This document shows, piece after piece, positions 52,783 to 60,817 of a DNA stretch of 64,000 nt (the stretch's first letter is position 1; every line of letters begins with the position of its first letter). The position numbers and the translations under genes are program-made. Origin of the DNA: an uncultured Chloroflexota bacterium (GTDB lineage: Bacteria; Chloroflexota; Anaerolineae; Aggregatilineales; Phototrophicaceae); contig CALJKV010000102.1 of NCBI GenBank assembly GCA_937974245.1, positions 66,921-130,920 of the forward strand, read 5' to 3'. The notes under the pieces were generated by a model, which saw only the letters and a list, made by a program, of their open reading frames with translations, was not told the origin of the DNA and made no database searches.

Positions 52783-53793
52783 TCACGCTTCATAGGCGAC
52801 AAGCTGTCTTTCTCTCGTCAGCGGTGTACAGGCAATCTCCTGGCGGAATCCATCCGCCATCTCCAGCACCGGCACATCCTGATCGCAGACACCCGGCTGG
52901 TAGAATGGACAGCGTGGATGAAATGCACAACCCGGCGGAATCGCCGTCAGGCTGGGAATGTCCTCCGAACGAAGCAGCATCGGGCGTTTTCTGCGCGTGA
53001 TATCCGGGTCAGCTTCCGGCACAGCGGAAAGCAGCGCCCGTGTATACGGGTGCGCCGGGTTCATAATAATGTCCTGAGTGCGCCCAATCTCAACGATACG
53101 TCCCAGGTACATCACCGCGATGCGTCCGTGCCAGGCGAAATATTTCGCCAGCGCCAGATCGTGCGTGATGAACACAATCGAAAGATCAAAGATATCGCGC
53201 AGGTTGTGGAGCATCTTCAGAATGCCAATGCGGATACTCACATCCACCATGCTCACAGCTTCGTCGGCGACAATCAATTTCGGATTTACGGTAAGGGCGC
53301 GGGCGATACTGACGCGCTGGCGCTGCCCACCACTCAACTGATGCGGGAACTTGTTCACGATGTCGCCTGGCGGCGTAAGGTCAACCAGTGTCAACAATTC
53401 CCAGATACGGCGGCGTAATTCATTGCGCCCATTCACCATCTTATGCCGCTTCAAGGGGAAACCAAGAATCTGCCCGATGGTATGGGTCGGGTTAAGTGAG
53501 GCGAACGGATCCTGATGCACAAGCTGCATCGAGCGCCGTATCCTGGACTGCTCTCTGGCGCTATAGTTCCCCATCGCCTGCCCGTTATAGAGAACCTGCC
53601 CTTCCGACTTATCGAGCAACCCAGCAACGATCTTGCCGGTAGTCGTTTTGCCGCAGCCGCTTTCTCCTACCAGACACAAAATGTCTTTAGGGAAGATAGA
53701 CAGGTTGATATCCTGCAAAACCGGGATTTCCTGGCGATCTTTTTCAAACGAACGATAGACCTGATTCAGTTGAACGAGTGGCACCTGGCTCAC
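52783..53793 (-). CDS. Oligopeptide/oligosaccharide ABC importer ATPase (DppF-like)
   Basis: 336 residues. It has Walker A GESGCGKTTTGK, signature LSGGQRQRVSIARAL and Walker B LIVADEAVSMVD, where Glu is followed by Ala rather than Pro, a small departure from the usual DEP. The C-terminus (AFHPRCPFYQPGVCDQD) is the oligo_HPY cysteine cluster that binds an Fe-S centre or metal in Dpp/Opp ATPases. It overlaps the partner ATPase gene by four bases. The two ATPases would form the nucleotide-binding heterodimer of the importer. Confidence 0.93.
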   Translation of the reverse strand: MSQVPLVQLNQVYRSFEKDRQEIPVLQDINLSIFPKDILCLVGESGCGKTTTGKIVAGLLDKSEGQVLYNGQAMGNYSAREQSRIRRSMQLVHQDPFASLNPTHTIGQILGFPLKRHKMVNGRNELRRRIWELLTLVDLTPPGDIVNKFPHQLSGGQRQRVSIARALTVNPKLIVADEAVSMVDVSIRIGILKMLHNLRDIFDLSIVFITHDLALAKYFAWHGRIAVMYLGRIVEIGRTQDIIMNPAHPYTRALLSAVPEADPDITRRKRPMLLRSEDIPSLTAIPPGCAFHPRCPFYQPGVCDQDVPVLEMADGFRQEIACTPLTRERQLVAYEA

Positions 53794-54809
53794 GATGAAA
53801 TCACCCTTTCCCGCTGTTCCCGCACCTTGACATGATGATGACAGGCCACCCCATGATTGCCATCAAAAACCTCGTATACGGGCGGCGTATGGGTACAGAT
53901 GTCCGTCGCCAGTTTGCAGCGTTCATGGAATTTGCAGCCGGACGGCGGCTCAATTAAGTCGGGCGGCACACCAGGGATACTATGCAGTTCTTCCGCGCCG
54001 GTACTTAAGCGGGGGGCGGCATCCAGCAAGCTGAGGGTATAGGCATGGCGCGGGTGGTAGAACACTTCATTCACGGGGCCGTTTTCCACAAATTCACCGG
54101 CATACATCGTCACGATGGTATCCGCAATTTCCGCCGCCACCGCCAGGTCGTGGCTGACGAACATAATGCTGAAATTCAGTTCAGCACGCAGTTCTTTCAG
54201 CACCTCCAGAATTGAACGCTGCGTAAGAATATCCACCGCCGTTGTCGGCTCATCCATGATGACAATCTGCGGGCGCAGCAGCAGGCTCAAAGCCAGCAGC
54301 ACACGCTGGCGCATCCCGCCGCTGAGTTCATGGGGGTAAGCACGATAGACACGCATCGGATCGAGCCGCACCTTCTCGAACAGATCGAGGGCGCGTTTCT
54401 TGGCGTCGGCGGCATTCATACCGTGTGCCCGTGCCGTATCCTGCACCATATCCACAATACGGATAACCGGGTTGAGCGAGTTCAACGCCCCCTGGAATAC
54501 CATCGAAATCTCCGACCAGAGAAAGCGATTCATCTCTTTGTGCGAAAGCGCCAGGATGTCCGCCTGCTGGCCGGAACGATAGGTATACAGGATGCGCCCA
54601 CTTTCAATGATAGCTGAGCGCGGTATCTGGCGGATGAGTGTCAGGTTGAGTGACGACTTGCCGCAGCCGCTTTCACCAATAACTGCCAGTGTCTCACCTT
54701 CATGTAATTGAAACGACACATTACTTACAGCACGCACCCGCCCGCGTTCGGCCAGGTAGCTCATGGTCAGGTCTTGAACATTGAGAACGACTTGTTCGGT
54801 ATAACTCAT
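53790..54809 (-). CDS. Oligopeptide/oligosaccharide ABC importer ATPase (DppD-like)
   Basis: 339 residues with Walker A GESGCGKSSLNL, signature LSGGMRQRVLLALSL, Walker B IVIMDEPTTAVD and H-loop MFVSHDLAVA. The C-terminal oligo_HPY cluster is CKFHERCKLATDIC. It begins 14 bases after the permease gene and overlaps the second ATPase gene. The combination with DppB/DppC permeases is characteristic of the peptide/opine/nickel class, which also includes importers of cellobiose, chitobiose and other oligosaccharides. Confidence 0.93.
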   Translation of the reverse strand: MSYTEQVVLNVQDLTMSYLAERGRVRAVSNVSFQLHEGETLAVIGESGCGKSSLNLTLIRQIPRSAIIESGRILYTYRSGQQADILALSHKEMNRFLWSEISMVFQGALNSLNPVIRIVDMVQDTARAHGMNAADAKKRALDLFEKVRLDPMRVYRAYPHELSGGMRQRVLLALSLLLRPQIVIMDEPTTAVDILTQRSILEVLKELRAELNFSIMFVSHDLAVAAEIADTIVTMYAGEFVENGPVNEVFYHPRHAYTLSLLDAAPRLSTGAEELHSIPGVPPDLIEPPSGCKFHERCKLATDICTHTPPVYEVFDGNHGVACHHHVKVREQRERVISS

Positions 54810-54823
54810 GATGTCCCCTTGTC

Positions 54824-56011
54824 TTATAGACCGCTTCTCAAACGCGGGTTAAAGATTTCTTCAAGAGAGCGGGTGAACAGAATCAGCGAAAGCTGGAAGA
54901 GCGCAATCGCCATAATCGGTGCCAGCGCCATCATCACCGCATCCGGGTTATAGAATGCGCCACGACTCCGCGCATTCCAGATCATGATGCCCCAGTCCGG
55001 CTCACGCAGCGGCACCATGCCGAGGATGACCAGCCCCACCAGTGCATACATCGCACCGCGAATCGCAAAGATAAAATTGATCGCGATATAGCTAACCATA
55101 TTCGGGAAGACTTCGCGCAAAATGATATGCGCCATACCCAGGTCAAGTGTGATCGCCGCCTCCACATAGTCGCGTGCCTTGAGGCTGAGTACCTGGGCGC
55201 GTACCGCCCGCATCAGCGCCGGCCAACTAAGGGCCGCCAGCAGCACCGCCAGCATGAAGTGGCTATCAAAATCGAGGATGCTCGCCAGTACCAACAGCAG
55301 CGGGAACTGCGGAATCGTCAGGATGAAATTCGATAACGCCGATAACAACTGATCCACAAAGCCACCGAGCAGGGCCGCCAGCGAACCAAAGACCACCGCG
55401 ATGGCAGTCGCCATCAATCCGGTTTCGATGGCCGTGATAATCAACGTCTGTCCGCCATAAACGATGTGTGAAAGCACATCGCGCCCCTGAAAATCTAGGC
55501 CGAGAATATGCTCGCTGGATGGCATCTGAAAGAGGGTCATCGCGCCCGGCACGCGCCGATCCATGCGGGGTTGCCCTTCGTATTCAATGAATAATGGGCC
55601 AAACGTGGTCAACACCAGAAAGAAGAGAATCCCCACAAATCCGATAAAACCACCCTTGTTCCGCAAAATCCCATACGACATCGCCCGCAGCGTGCGCCCA
55701 AATGCCGCCGTCTGACGGAGGACAAATTCGGTGTTGGTCTCGGCGAAATCAACTTCGTCAATGGACTTGCGCGACGTGAATGGATCCTGGCGGTTCACAT
55801 AAATATAGGACACCACGACCGACGTTGAAAGGAGAATCATCGGTATACCGCCGAAGAATCCACAGGCAAAGCCACTGACCGTACAGGCAAAAAAACCCAT
55901 GATACCCGGCCTTAGATGCCGGTAGTAGATACCGATCCCCAGAGGAACGAAACCGCAGATGATGCCGATCAGCAGTCCGACAGGCGTTGCGATTGTATCA
56001 AAACCAACCAT
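54824..56011 (-). CDS. ABC importer permease (DppC-like)
   Basis: 395 residues, about 100 longer than DppC. The extra N-terminal part holds two further hydrophobic helices and a linker (LLIGIICGFVPLGIGIYY, FFACTVSGFACGFFGGI) before the usual first helix. The EAA loop for ATPase contact is AAITLDLGMAHIILREVFPN. GGAGG lies in the leader just before the ATG, two bases after the DppB stop. It makes the transmembrane pore together with the product of the preceding gene. The extended N-terminus is more common in oligosaccharide-type than peptide-type importers, as far as I recall. Confidence 0.92.
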   Translation of the reverse strand: MVGFDTIATPVGLLIGIICGFVPLGIGIYYRHLRPGIMGFFACTVSGFACGFFGGIPMILLSTSVVVSYIYVNRQDPFTSRKSIDEVDFAETNTEFVLRQTAAFGRTLRAMSYGILRNKGGFIGFVGILFFLVLTTFGPLFIEYEGQPRMDRRVPGAMTLFQMPSSEHILGLDFQGRDVLSHIVYGGQTLIITAIETGLMATAIAVVFGSLAALLGGFVDQLLSALSNFILTIPQFPLLLVLASILDFDSHFMLAVLLAALSWPALMRAVRAQVLSLKARDYVEAAITLDLGMAHIILREVFPNMVSYIAINFIFAIRGAMYALVGLVILGMVPLREPDWGIMIWNARSRGAFYNPDAVMMALAPIMAIALFQLSLILFTRSLEEIFNPRLRSGL

Positions 56012-56013
56012 AC

Positions 56014-57087
56014 CTACTTATCCTCCAGACTTACACGTGGGTCCAGCCAGCCAATCAGCAGATCGGACAAAATGTTAGAGGCAATCACCGCAATACTGAT
56101 GACCAGGAAAATGCCTTGCATTGTGGTGTAATCACGACTGGCAACGGCACGCGAAAGCTGTAATCCCAGTCCGGGGTACTCAAAAAATGTCTCTACGATG
56201 ACACTGCCGCCCAATACAAAACCAATACTGATCGCCAACCGGGTCACCAGCGGCAGCATAGCGTTGCGCCCGACGTAGGCAATCAAAATACGCCTTTCCG
56301 GCAAACCACGGGCCTTTGCCACATGGATATAGTCTTCGCCGAGTGTCGAGATCGTGCTGCTCTTCATCGAGAGAATCCAGGTGCCGACTGTCGCCAGCAC
56401 ATAGGTAGTCACGGGGAGGATGGCGTGTTTGATGACACTGGCAACGTATTCCACTGTGAAGCCCTGAACACCCGGGTCCACCCCACCGCGCATTTCGCCC
56501 ACGTTAAATAACTTCAGTTGAAGACCACCGATCAGGATAATCACGATGGCGATCACATAATCGGGAATACCCGAAAGGATAGAAGCCAGCGCAGTGACAA
56601 CGTTGTCGAGGATGCCGCCCCGCCAATAGGCCATCATGGCGCCTATCAATATGCCCAGCGAAAAGCTAATCACAAGCGCCGAGCCGACGGAAATGAGTGT
56701 CCAGGGCAGAAAACGCATAATCTGGGCCGCTACCGGCGTACCCGCAGATGTAATCGAAACACCTAAATCTCCACGAGCCAGGTTTGAAATATAGCGCAGG
56801 TACTGGGAAAAAATCGGTTCGTCCGGGTCAAAGGAATACAGCCCCGCCGCCTGCCGCACCGCCTCCTCATAGGTGTACCCCTGGTTCTGAAGCTGGTCAA
56901 TGCGGATATCCACCGGATTTCCCGGCAGCAAACGGACAAGGACAAAGGTAAAGGTCGTCACTGCCCAGATCGTAATCAGTCCCTGAATAATCACGCGGAA
57001 TATATAGGATGAAGTAAGATTTTTGAGCCGTTTTGAAAACGTGCCTGGTGCACTGTTCTCGCGCCCCGGAACGGATGCGACAGACAT
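56014..57087 (-). CDS. ABC importer permease (DppB-like)
   Basis: 357 residues. The N-terminal helix (LITIWAVTTFTFVLVRLLPGNPVD) is the classic DppB first segment, and the EAA loop is YIHVAKARGLPERRILIAYV followed by GRNAMLP. About six membrane helices in all. The ATG at 57087 has AAAGGG six bases upstream; an in-frame ATG ten codons earlier has no such site. The gene follows the binding-protein gene after 228 bases that include a strong hairpin, so its level is probably lower than that of the binding protein. Confidence 0.93.
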   Translation of the reverse strand: MSVASVPGRENSAPGTFSKRLKNLTSSYIFRVIIQGLITIWAVTTFTFVLVRLLPGNPVDIRIDQLQNQGYTYEEAVRQAAGLYSFDPDEPIFSQYLRYISNLARGDLGVSITSAGTPVAAQIMRFLPWTLISVGSALVISFSLGILIGAMMAYWRGGILDNVVTALASILSGIPDYVIAIVIILIGGLQLKLFNVGEMRGGVDPGVQGFTVEYVASVIKHAILPVTTYVLATVGTWILSMKSSTISTLGEDYIHVAKARGLPERRILIAYVGRNAMLPLVTRLAISIGFVLGGSVIVETFFEYPGLGLQLSRAVASRDYTTMQGIFLVISIAVIASNILSDLLIGWLDPRVSLEDK

Positions 57088-57252
57088 AAAATACCCTTTC
57101 CCTGCGTAACCCTGCACATGACTTGCACCTTGCGTGCTGCCGGAAAACTGTCCACCTGCCCAATCCGCACTGGCAAATCGGAGGACATCTAGAGAACTGC
57201 ATTTTCATGGGAACGACGCAGGCTTAGTCTGAGAACACACATACCATTTACT

Positions 57253-57285
57253 AAAGGGGGGCGACCCTCGCGAATCGCCCCCTTT
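57253..57285 (-). terminator. Intercistronic hairpin / partial terminator
   Basis: On the minus strand, AAAGGGGGCGA pairs with TCGCCCCCCTTT (one extra base) around a 10-base loop. It lies 30 bases after the binding-protein stop and is followed by AGTAAA without a T tract. Such hairpins protect or cap the binding-protein message so that it exceeds that of the transporter genes. Confidence 0.65.
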
Positions 57286-57315
57286 GTCTTTCTTTTGGAC
57301 AGTTGAACCCTGGCT

Positions 57316-59067
57316 TTACTGCGCGGGGCCAACCGTGCCATTCAGGATATACAGTTTCATGAAGTGGTCAACGCCAGCCGGGTTCAGCAGGATGGGGTCG
57401 CCATCTTCCGGCAGGCCGCTTAACAGACTTGTGTTGTAGGGGTCTGCTGACTCCATGATGTTGAGCGGAATGAACGGCATCGTCTGGTTGATAATCATGG
57501 CAATCTCGCTGGACTTTTCACGATGCGTCGTAGCGTCAATTCCCAGGTTGACATTCACAATCATGTCTTCCAGGTTGACTGTGCCGCCATTATAGGGATA
57601 TTCGGCCATCGGGATGCTCATGCCTGGCTGTGTCGCCTGATCCAGTTCCGTCTGCCAGCGGCGCAGCGGGTTGCGAAGATGGCTGTAGGAGAACGGTGAA
57701 CCAGCGCCCCAGCTCCAGACCGATACGTCAAAACTGCCTTCACGAATGGCCGGAGGCACTTCCTGCCAGGGAACGGCACGCGCCGTCAGATTGAAGCCGA
57801 AGGCGTTCAACTGGGCAATCGCATCCTGCGAAGCGCCCGCGAAGTCCGCGAAGTCCGCCGGAATCAGCCATTCACCGGTCAGGCTCACACCATCGGCATT
57901 TTCCCAGACGCCATCGGCATTACGGCTAAAACCAACGCCTGCCAGCAGTCCTTCAGCGCGAGTGGGGTCAAACTCATAGCGATCCAGCGCCGCGATGGTT
58001 TCGGGGGTCAGCATGGATTCCACATTGCCATCCAGAACACCAGACATATAGATCGTTCCGGCGGCGGCCAGACCATTGGTCAGGAAGGCGTTCTGGTCAC
58101 GGTTGATAACCAGCGCGGCAGCCTGACGAACTTCCAGGATATCCCACGGAGCGCGGGCCCAGTTGAAGAGCATCGCCGGGCCGTATCCACGCGAAACATT
58201 GATCATGCGGATGCCAGCCTGCTGGAAGGTTTCCAGGGTGGCGGGCGGGTACACGTTGGTTGCGAATGCGATTTCGCCGCTGAGAACCAGCGGAGTGGTC
58301 GCATCGGTTTCGCCAGCCCACAGGCGGATTTCACCGAACTTCACTGAGCCGGAGAAAATGCTGTTGGGCTGCCAGTGCAGCGTCAGATAGCTGTCGCTGA
58401 CATCGGCAAGTGTGTAAGAATACGGGCCGCTGGCAATCAGTTCTTCCGGACGGAATTCGCTGAGTTCCGTTTTCAGGTTGACCCAGCTTTCCGATTCACT
58501 GGTGGCATCCGTCGTGAAGATTTCCAGCGCACGTGTAGCAAAATCGCCATAAACCGAGGCGGGCAGAATAGGCTCACGCAGCAGCAGGCGTTCGGCAAGC
58601 AGTGAAGGCTGATCCTTGAAGTGGAAACTCACTGTAAAATCATCCACCGCTTCAACCGTATCGATATATGTAAACTGTGACCACCCTTGCAGACGCCCCA
58701 GCGCGTAGGTGACAATCACATCATTCGCTGTAATCGGATCGCCGTTACTCCACATCGCATCACCGCGAAGGGTGATTTGATAGGCAGAGCCATCGTCGGA
58801 AAAACCGAAGCTTTCTGCCAGCATCGGCTGGTAGCTGTCGCTTGACCAGATATAGAAGGCGGGGGCCAGCGTAACAAGTTCCGAATAGGCAGTGCCGAGG
58901 TTGTCGCCAGTGCCACCCGAAGCAAATGGGTTGAAATGATGATTGGGGGGAAGCGAGTACGGCCACGTACCGAGGAAGACACCGTCGGGTGCATCCTGCG
59001 CCGAGACGACCCCGAAGGAGCCGATCACCAGAACAATCAGGAAGAGAAGAAGGGTTAGTTTTTTCAT
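57316..59067 (-). CDS. Extracellular solute-binding protein of the ABC importer (SBP_bac_5 family)
   Basis: 583 residues with a signal peptide (TLLLFLIVLVIGSFGVVSAQ). Mature blocks are WPYSLPPNHHFNPFASGG, LAESFGFSDDGSAYQITLRG, WSNGDPITANDVIVTYAL (the SBP_bac_5 signature WSDGxPxTAxDV) and PLNIMESADPY near the end. There is no lipobox Cys, so it is not a typical lipoprotein. The family binds peptides or oligosaccharides, and the NHHFNPF opening resembles binding proteins for cellobiose-like sugars. With NagZ and NamZ in the operon, a wall-derived oligosaccharide or muropeptide is the likely ligand. Confidence 0.93.
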   Translation of the reverse strand: MKKLTLLLFLIVLVIGSFGVVSAQDAPDGVFLGTWPYSLPPNHHFNPFASGGTGDNLGTAYSELVTLAPAFYIWSSDSYQPMLAESFGFSDDGSAYQITLRGDAMWSNGDPITANDVIVTYALGRLQGWSQFTYIDTVEAVDDFTVSFHFKDQPSLLAERLLLREPILPASVYGDFATRALEIFTTDATSESESWVNLKTELSEFRPEELIASGPYSYTLADVSDSYLTLHWQPNSIFSGSVKFGEIRLWAGETDATTPLVLSGEIAFATNVYPPATLETFQQAGIRMINVSRGYGPAMLFNWARAPWDILEVRQAAALVINRDQNAFLTNGLAAAGTIYMSGVLDGNVESMLTPETIAALDRYEFDPTRAEGLLAGVGFSRNADGVWENADGVSLTGEWLIPADFADFAGASQDAIAQLNAFGFNLTARAVPWQEVPPAIREGSFDVSVWSWGAGSPFSYSHLRNPLRRWQTELDQATQPGMSIPMAEYPYNGGTVNLEDMIVNVNLGIDATTHREKSSEIAMIINQTMPFIPLNIMESADPYNTSLLSGLPEDGDPILLNPAGVDHFMKLYILNGTVGPAQ

Positions 59068-59185
59068 GTTAAAACGCTACCTTTTATCTGTACATAGATA
59101 CACATTTTCGGGGAAACTGGGAAGTATCCGGTATTTGCCGAAGTCTACCGATGGCACGCTCCTTTCAAGTGGCTTAGTGTGGTAT

Positions 59186-59203
59186 AGTGTGGTATAGCTC
59201 ACT
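59186..59203. promoter_or_regulatory. GntR/HutC-type operator of the cell-wall fragment operon
   Basis: AGTGTGGTATAGCTCACT matches its own reverse complement at 14 of 18 positions. It has the TGGTATAG core and AGTG/CACT flanks seen in YvoA/DasR-type sites. A second half-copy (AGTGTGGTAT) lies directly before it at 59176-59185, forming a 10-bp tandem repeat. It begins at the predicted transcription start, where a bound repressor would block initiation or early elongation. Confidence 0.7.
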
Positions 59204-59209
59204 TACGAT

Positions 59210-59238
59210 AGTGTAGCGTGAAACTTGCGACATCGCAA
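59210..59238 (-). promoter_or_regulatory. Promoter of the cell-wall fragment import operon
   Basis: On the minus strand, TTGCGA (59238-59233), a 17-bp spacer and TACACT (59215-59210). The -35 region is itself part of a palindrome TTGCGA-TG-TCGCAA (59238-59225), a possible activator site. The leader to the binding-protein gene is about 135 bases. Confidence 0.6.
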
Positions 59239-59328
59239 GCCATTTTGTGCAAAAAACACAGAGAATTACAGAAATCAAATTATATTCGTAATGTTGCCTG
59301 TTTCCGCCTGTTTTTCAGGCAGATTATT

Positions 59329-59358
59329 TTGCCGACGGGCGAATCCGCATAGTACAAT
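59329..59358 (+). promoter_or_regulatory. Putative promoter of the methyltransferase gene
   Basis: TTGCCG (59329-59334), an 18-bp spacer and TACAAT (59353-59358), 26 bases before the start codon. Confidence 0.45.
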
Positions 59359-59384
59359 CACCTTGTCAGATAACGAGCCAGCTT

Positions 59385-60089
59385 ATGGATGACCAGACTG
59401 TTCAACGCCTCAACACCATCAACCGCGAATTCTATGAAGTCACTGCTGCCGAGTTCGACCAGACGCGCGGGCAGCCCTGGCCGGGTTGGGAGCGCCTTCT
59501 CCCCTACCTCCGGACTCCACTGCATATATTGGATATGGGCTGTGGCAATGGGCGTTTCGGCGTTTTCCTGGCGGAACATCTGGATGGGGAAATCATCTAT
59601 ACCGGCATAGACAACAATCCGGCTCTGTTAGCGGCGGCAGCGGCAGCCCTGGCGGAACGCCCTCAGGTGGCCGCGCAACTCGCAGCGCATGACCTCCTTG
59701 AGCACCTGCCGGATACGACAACCTACGACCTGATCGCCCTGTTCGGGGTGCTGCACCATATCCCCGGCGCGGCGCGGCGCAAAGAACTGCTACGTGACTT
59801 AGCGGAGCAGCTCAAGCCTGGCGGCCTGTTGGCTTTTGCCTGCTGGCGCTTCTATGAATACCCGCGCTTCCGCGAGCGCATCCTGCCCTGGCCGGACGAT
59901 CTGAAAGCTGAACCTGGCGATTACCTGCTCGACTGGCGGCGCGGCACATTTGCCCGGCGCTACTGCCATTACGTGGATGATGCCGAACATACGACACTTG
60001 TGGCGGCGTCTGGCCTGACCGAAATCATCACCTATCGTGCGGACGGCTTCACGGGGGATGTCAACCGCTATTCCCTACTGCAAAAGTGA
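59385..60089 (+). CDS. Trm9-like SAM-dependent methyltransferase
   Basis: 234 residues, a class I methyltransferase. SAM motif I is ILDMGCGNGRFGVFL, the acidic end of strand 2 is YTGIDNN and motif IV is DLIALFGVLHHIP. The N-terminus INREFYEVTAAEFDQTR followed by PWPGW resembles the eukaryotic Trm9/ALKBH8 methyltransferases that finish wobble-uridine modification of tRNA. Whether this bacterial relative acts on tRNA is unknown. The ribosome-binding site is weak. The next gene begins within about 65 bases in the same direction. Confidence 0.85.
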   Translation: MDDQTVQRLNTINREFYEVTAAEFDQTRGQPWPGWERLLPYLRTPLHILDMGCGNGRFGVFLAEHLDGEIIYTGIDNNPALLAAAAAALAERPQVAAQLAAHDLLEHLPDTTTYDLIALFGVLHHIPGAARRKELLRDLAEQLKPGGLLAFACWRFYEYPRFRERILPWPDDLKAEPGDYLLDWRRGTFARRYCHYVDDAEHTTLVAASGLTEIITYRADGFTGDVNRYSLLQK

Positions 60090-60154
60090 GTGTGCGTGCG
60101 TTACAATCCGCTTGCAAGAATATGGCTTACTCTATTTCAGGTGCAAAACAACCG

Positions 60155-60814
60155 ATGACAACCCGCCACACGATTGCCATTCTGACCGATACTCCGCAGC
60201 CTGGCGACACAACCAAGACACCATACGGCGCATCAGTCCCAATCCGGCGCTGGGAACTGGCCGGTCATACGCTGCTGGCTTGTGCACCCGGGACAGACGA
60301 CCCCCGTGCCACCGTACAGGCGCTCAAAGACCTGGGAGCGGCTTATCTGTGGTTGTGTGAATCGGTGGGGGCGCTTTCGCCGCTGTTGGAAAATGGGGAT
60401 TGGCTGGTGCCGGACGATTATATAGACGGCACACGCGGCCAGCACTACACCTACTTCAGCGAAAAAGCCGGGGGGTATGTTCAGCAAGTCCCGCCCTTCG
60501 ACCCGGCCAGTCGAGACGCACTGCTAGCAGGTGCAGCGAAAGTCGCAGCCCGTCCATTCCGGCGTGGGGTATATGCCTGTGTGAGCCATTCGCGGCTGGA
60601 AACCCCGGCAGAAGCGCGTTTCTGGGAACGGGCCGGGGCGCATGTGACCGGGCGTTTTCTCAGCCCGTACCTGACCCTGGCCCGCGAGTTAGAAATGAAA
60701 GTCGCCGTCCTCACTGCTGTAACGCGCTACGGTGGCACCGCCGGGGGGGATCCCCTGCCCTTGAGCGCCTACGAACCAGCACTATGGGCGGCGGTGCAGC
60801 ATCTGACGGAGTAG
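60155..60814 (+). CDS. Degenerate MTAP/purine-nucleoside-phosphorylase-like protein
   Basis: 219 residues from the ATG at 60155. The layout follows methylthioadenosine phosphorylase: VPDDYIDGTRGQHYTYF corresponds to the MPDQFIDRT block, SRLETPAEARFWERAGAHV to the GPRFETxAE block, and LAREL to its end. The phosphate loop at the N-terminus and the GMTxxPE purine-site motif (here GRFLSPYL) are altered, so classical activity is doubtful. It could act on another nucleoside or be a binding protein. An ATG at 60122 and a GTG at 60086 are alternative starts; none has a strong ribosome-binding site. Confidence 0.72.
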   Translation: MTTRHTIAILTDTPQPGDTTKTPYGASVPIRRWELAGHTLLACAPGTDDPRATVQALKDLGAAYLWLCESVGALSPLLENGDWLVPDDYIDGTRGQHYTYFSEKAGGYVQQVPPFDPASRDALLAGAAKVAARPFRRGVYACVSHSRLETPAEARFWERAGAHVTGRFLSPYLTLARELEMKVAVLTAVTRYGGTAGGDPLPLSAYEPALWAAVQHLTE

Positions 60815-60817
60815 CCC

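Noticed and set aside
59306..59320. GCCTG-TTTTT-CAGGC hairpin upstream of the methyltransferase gene
   Set aside because: It is only a 5-bp stem in an intergenic region and sits before a promoter; it is not a convincing terminator or operator.
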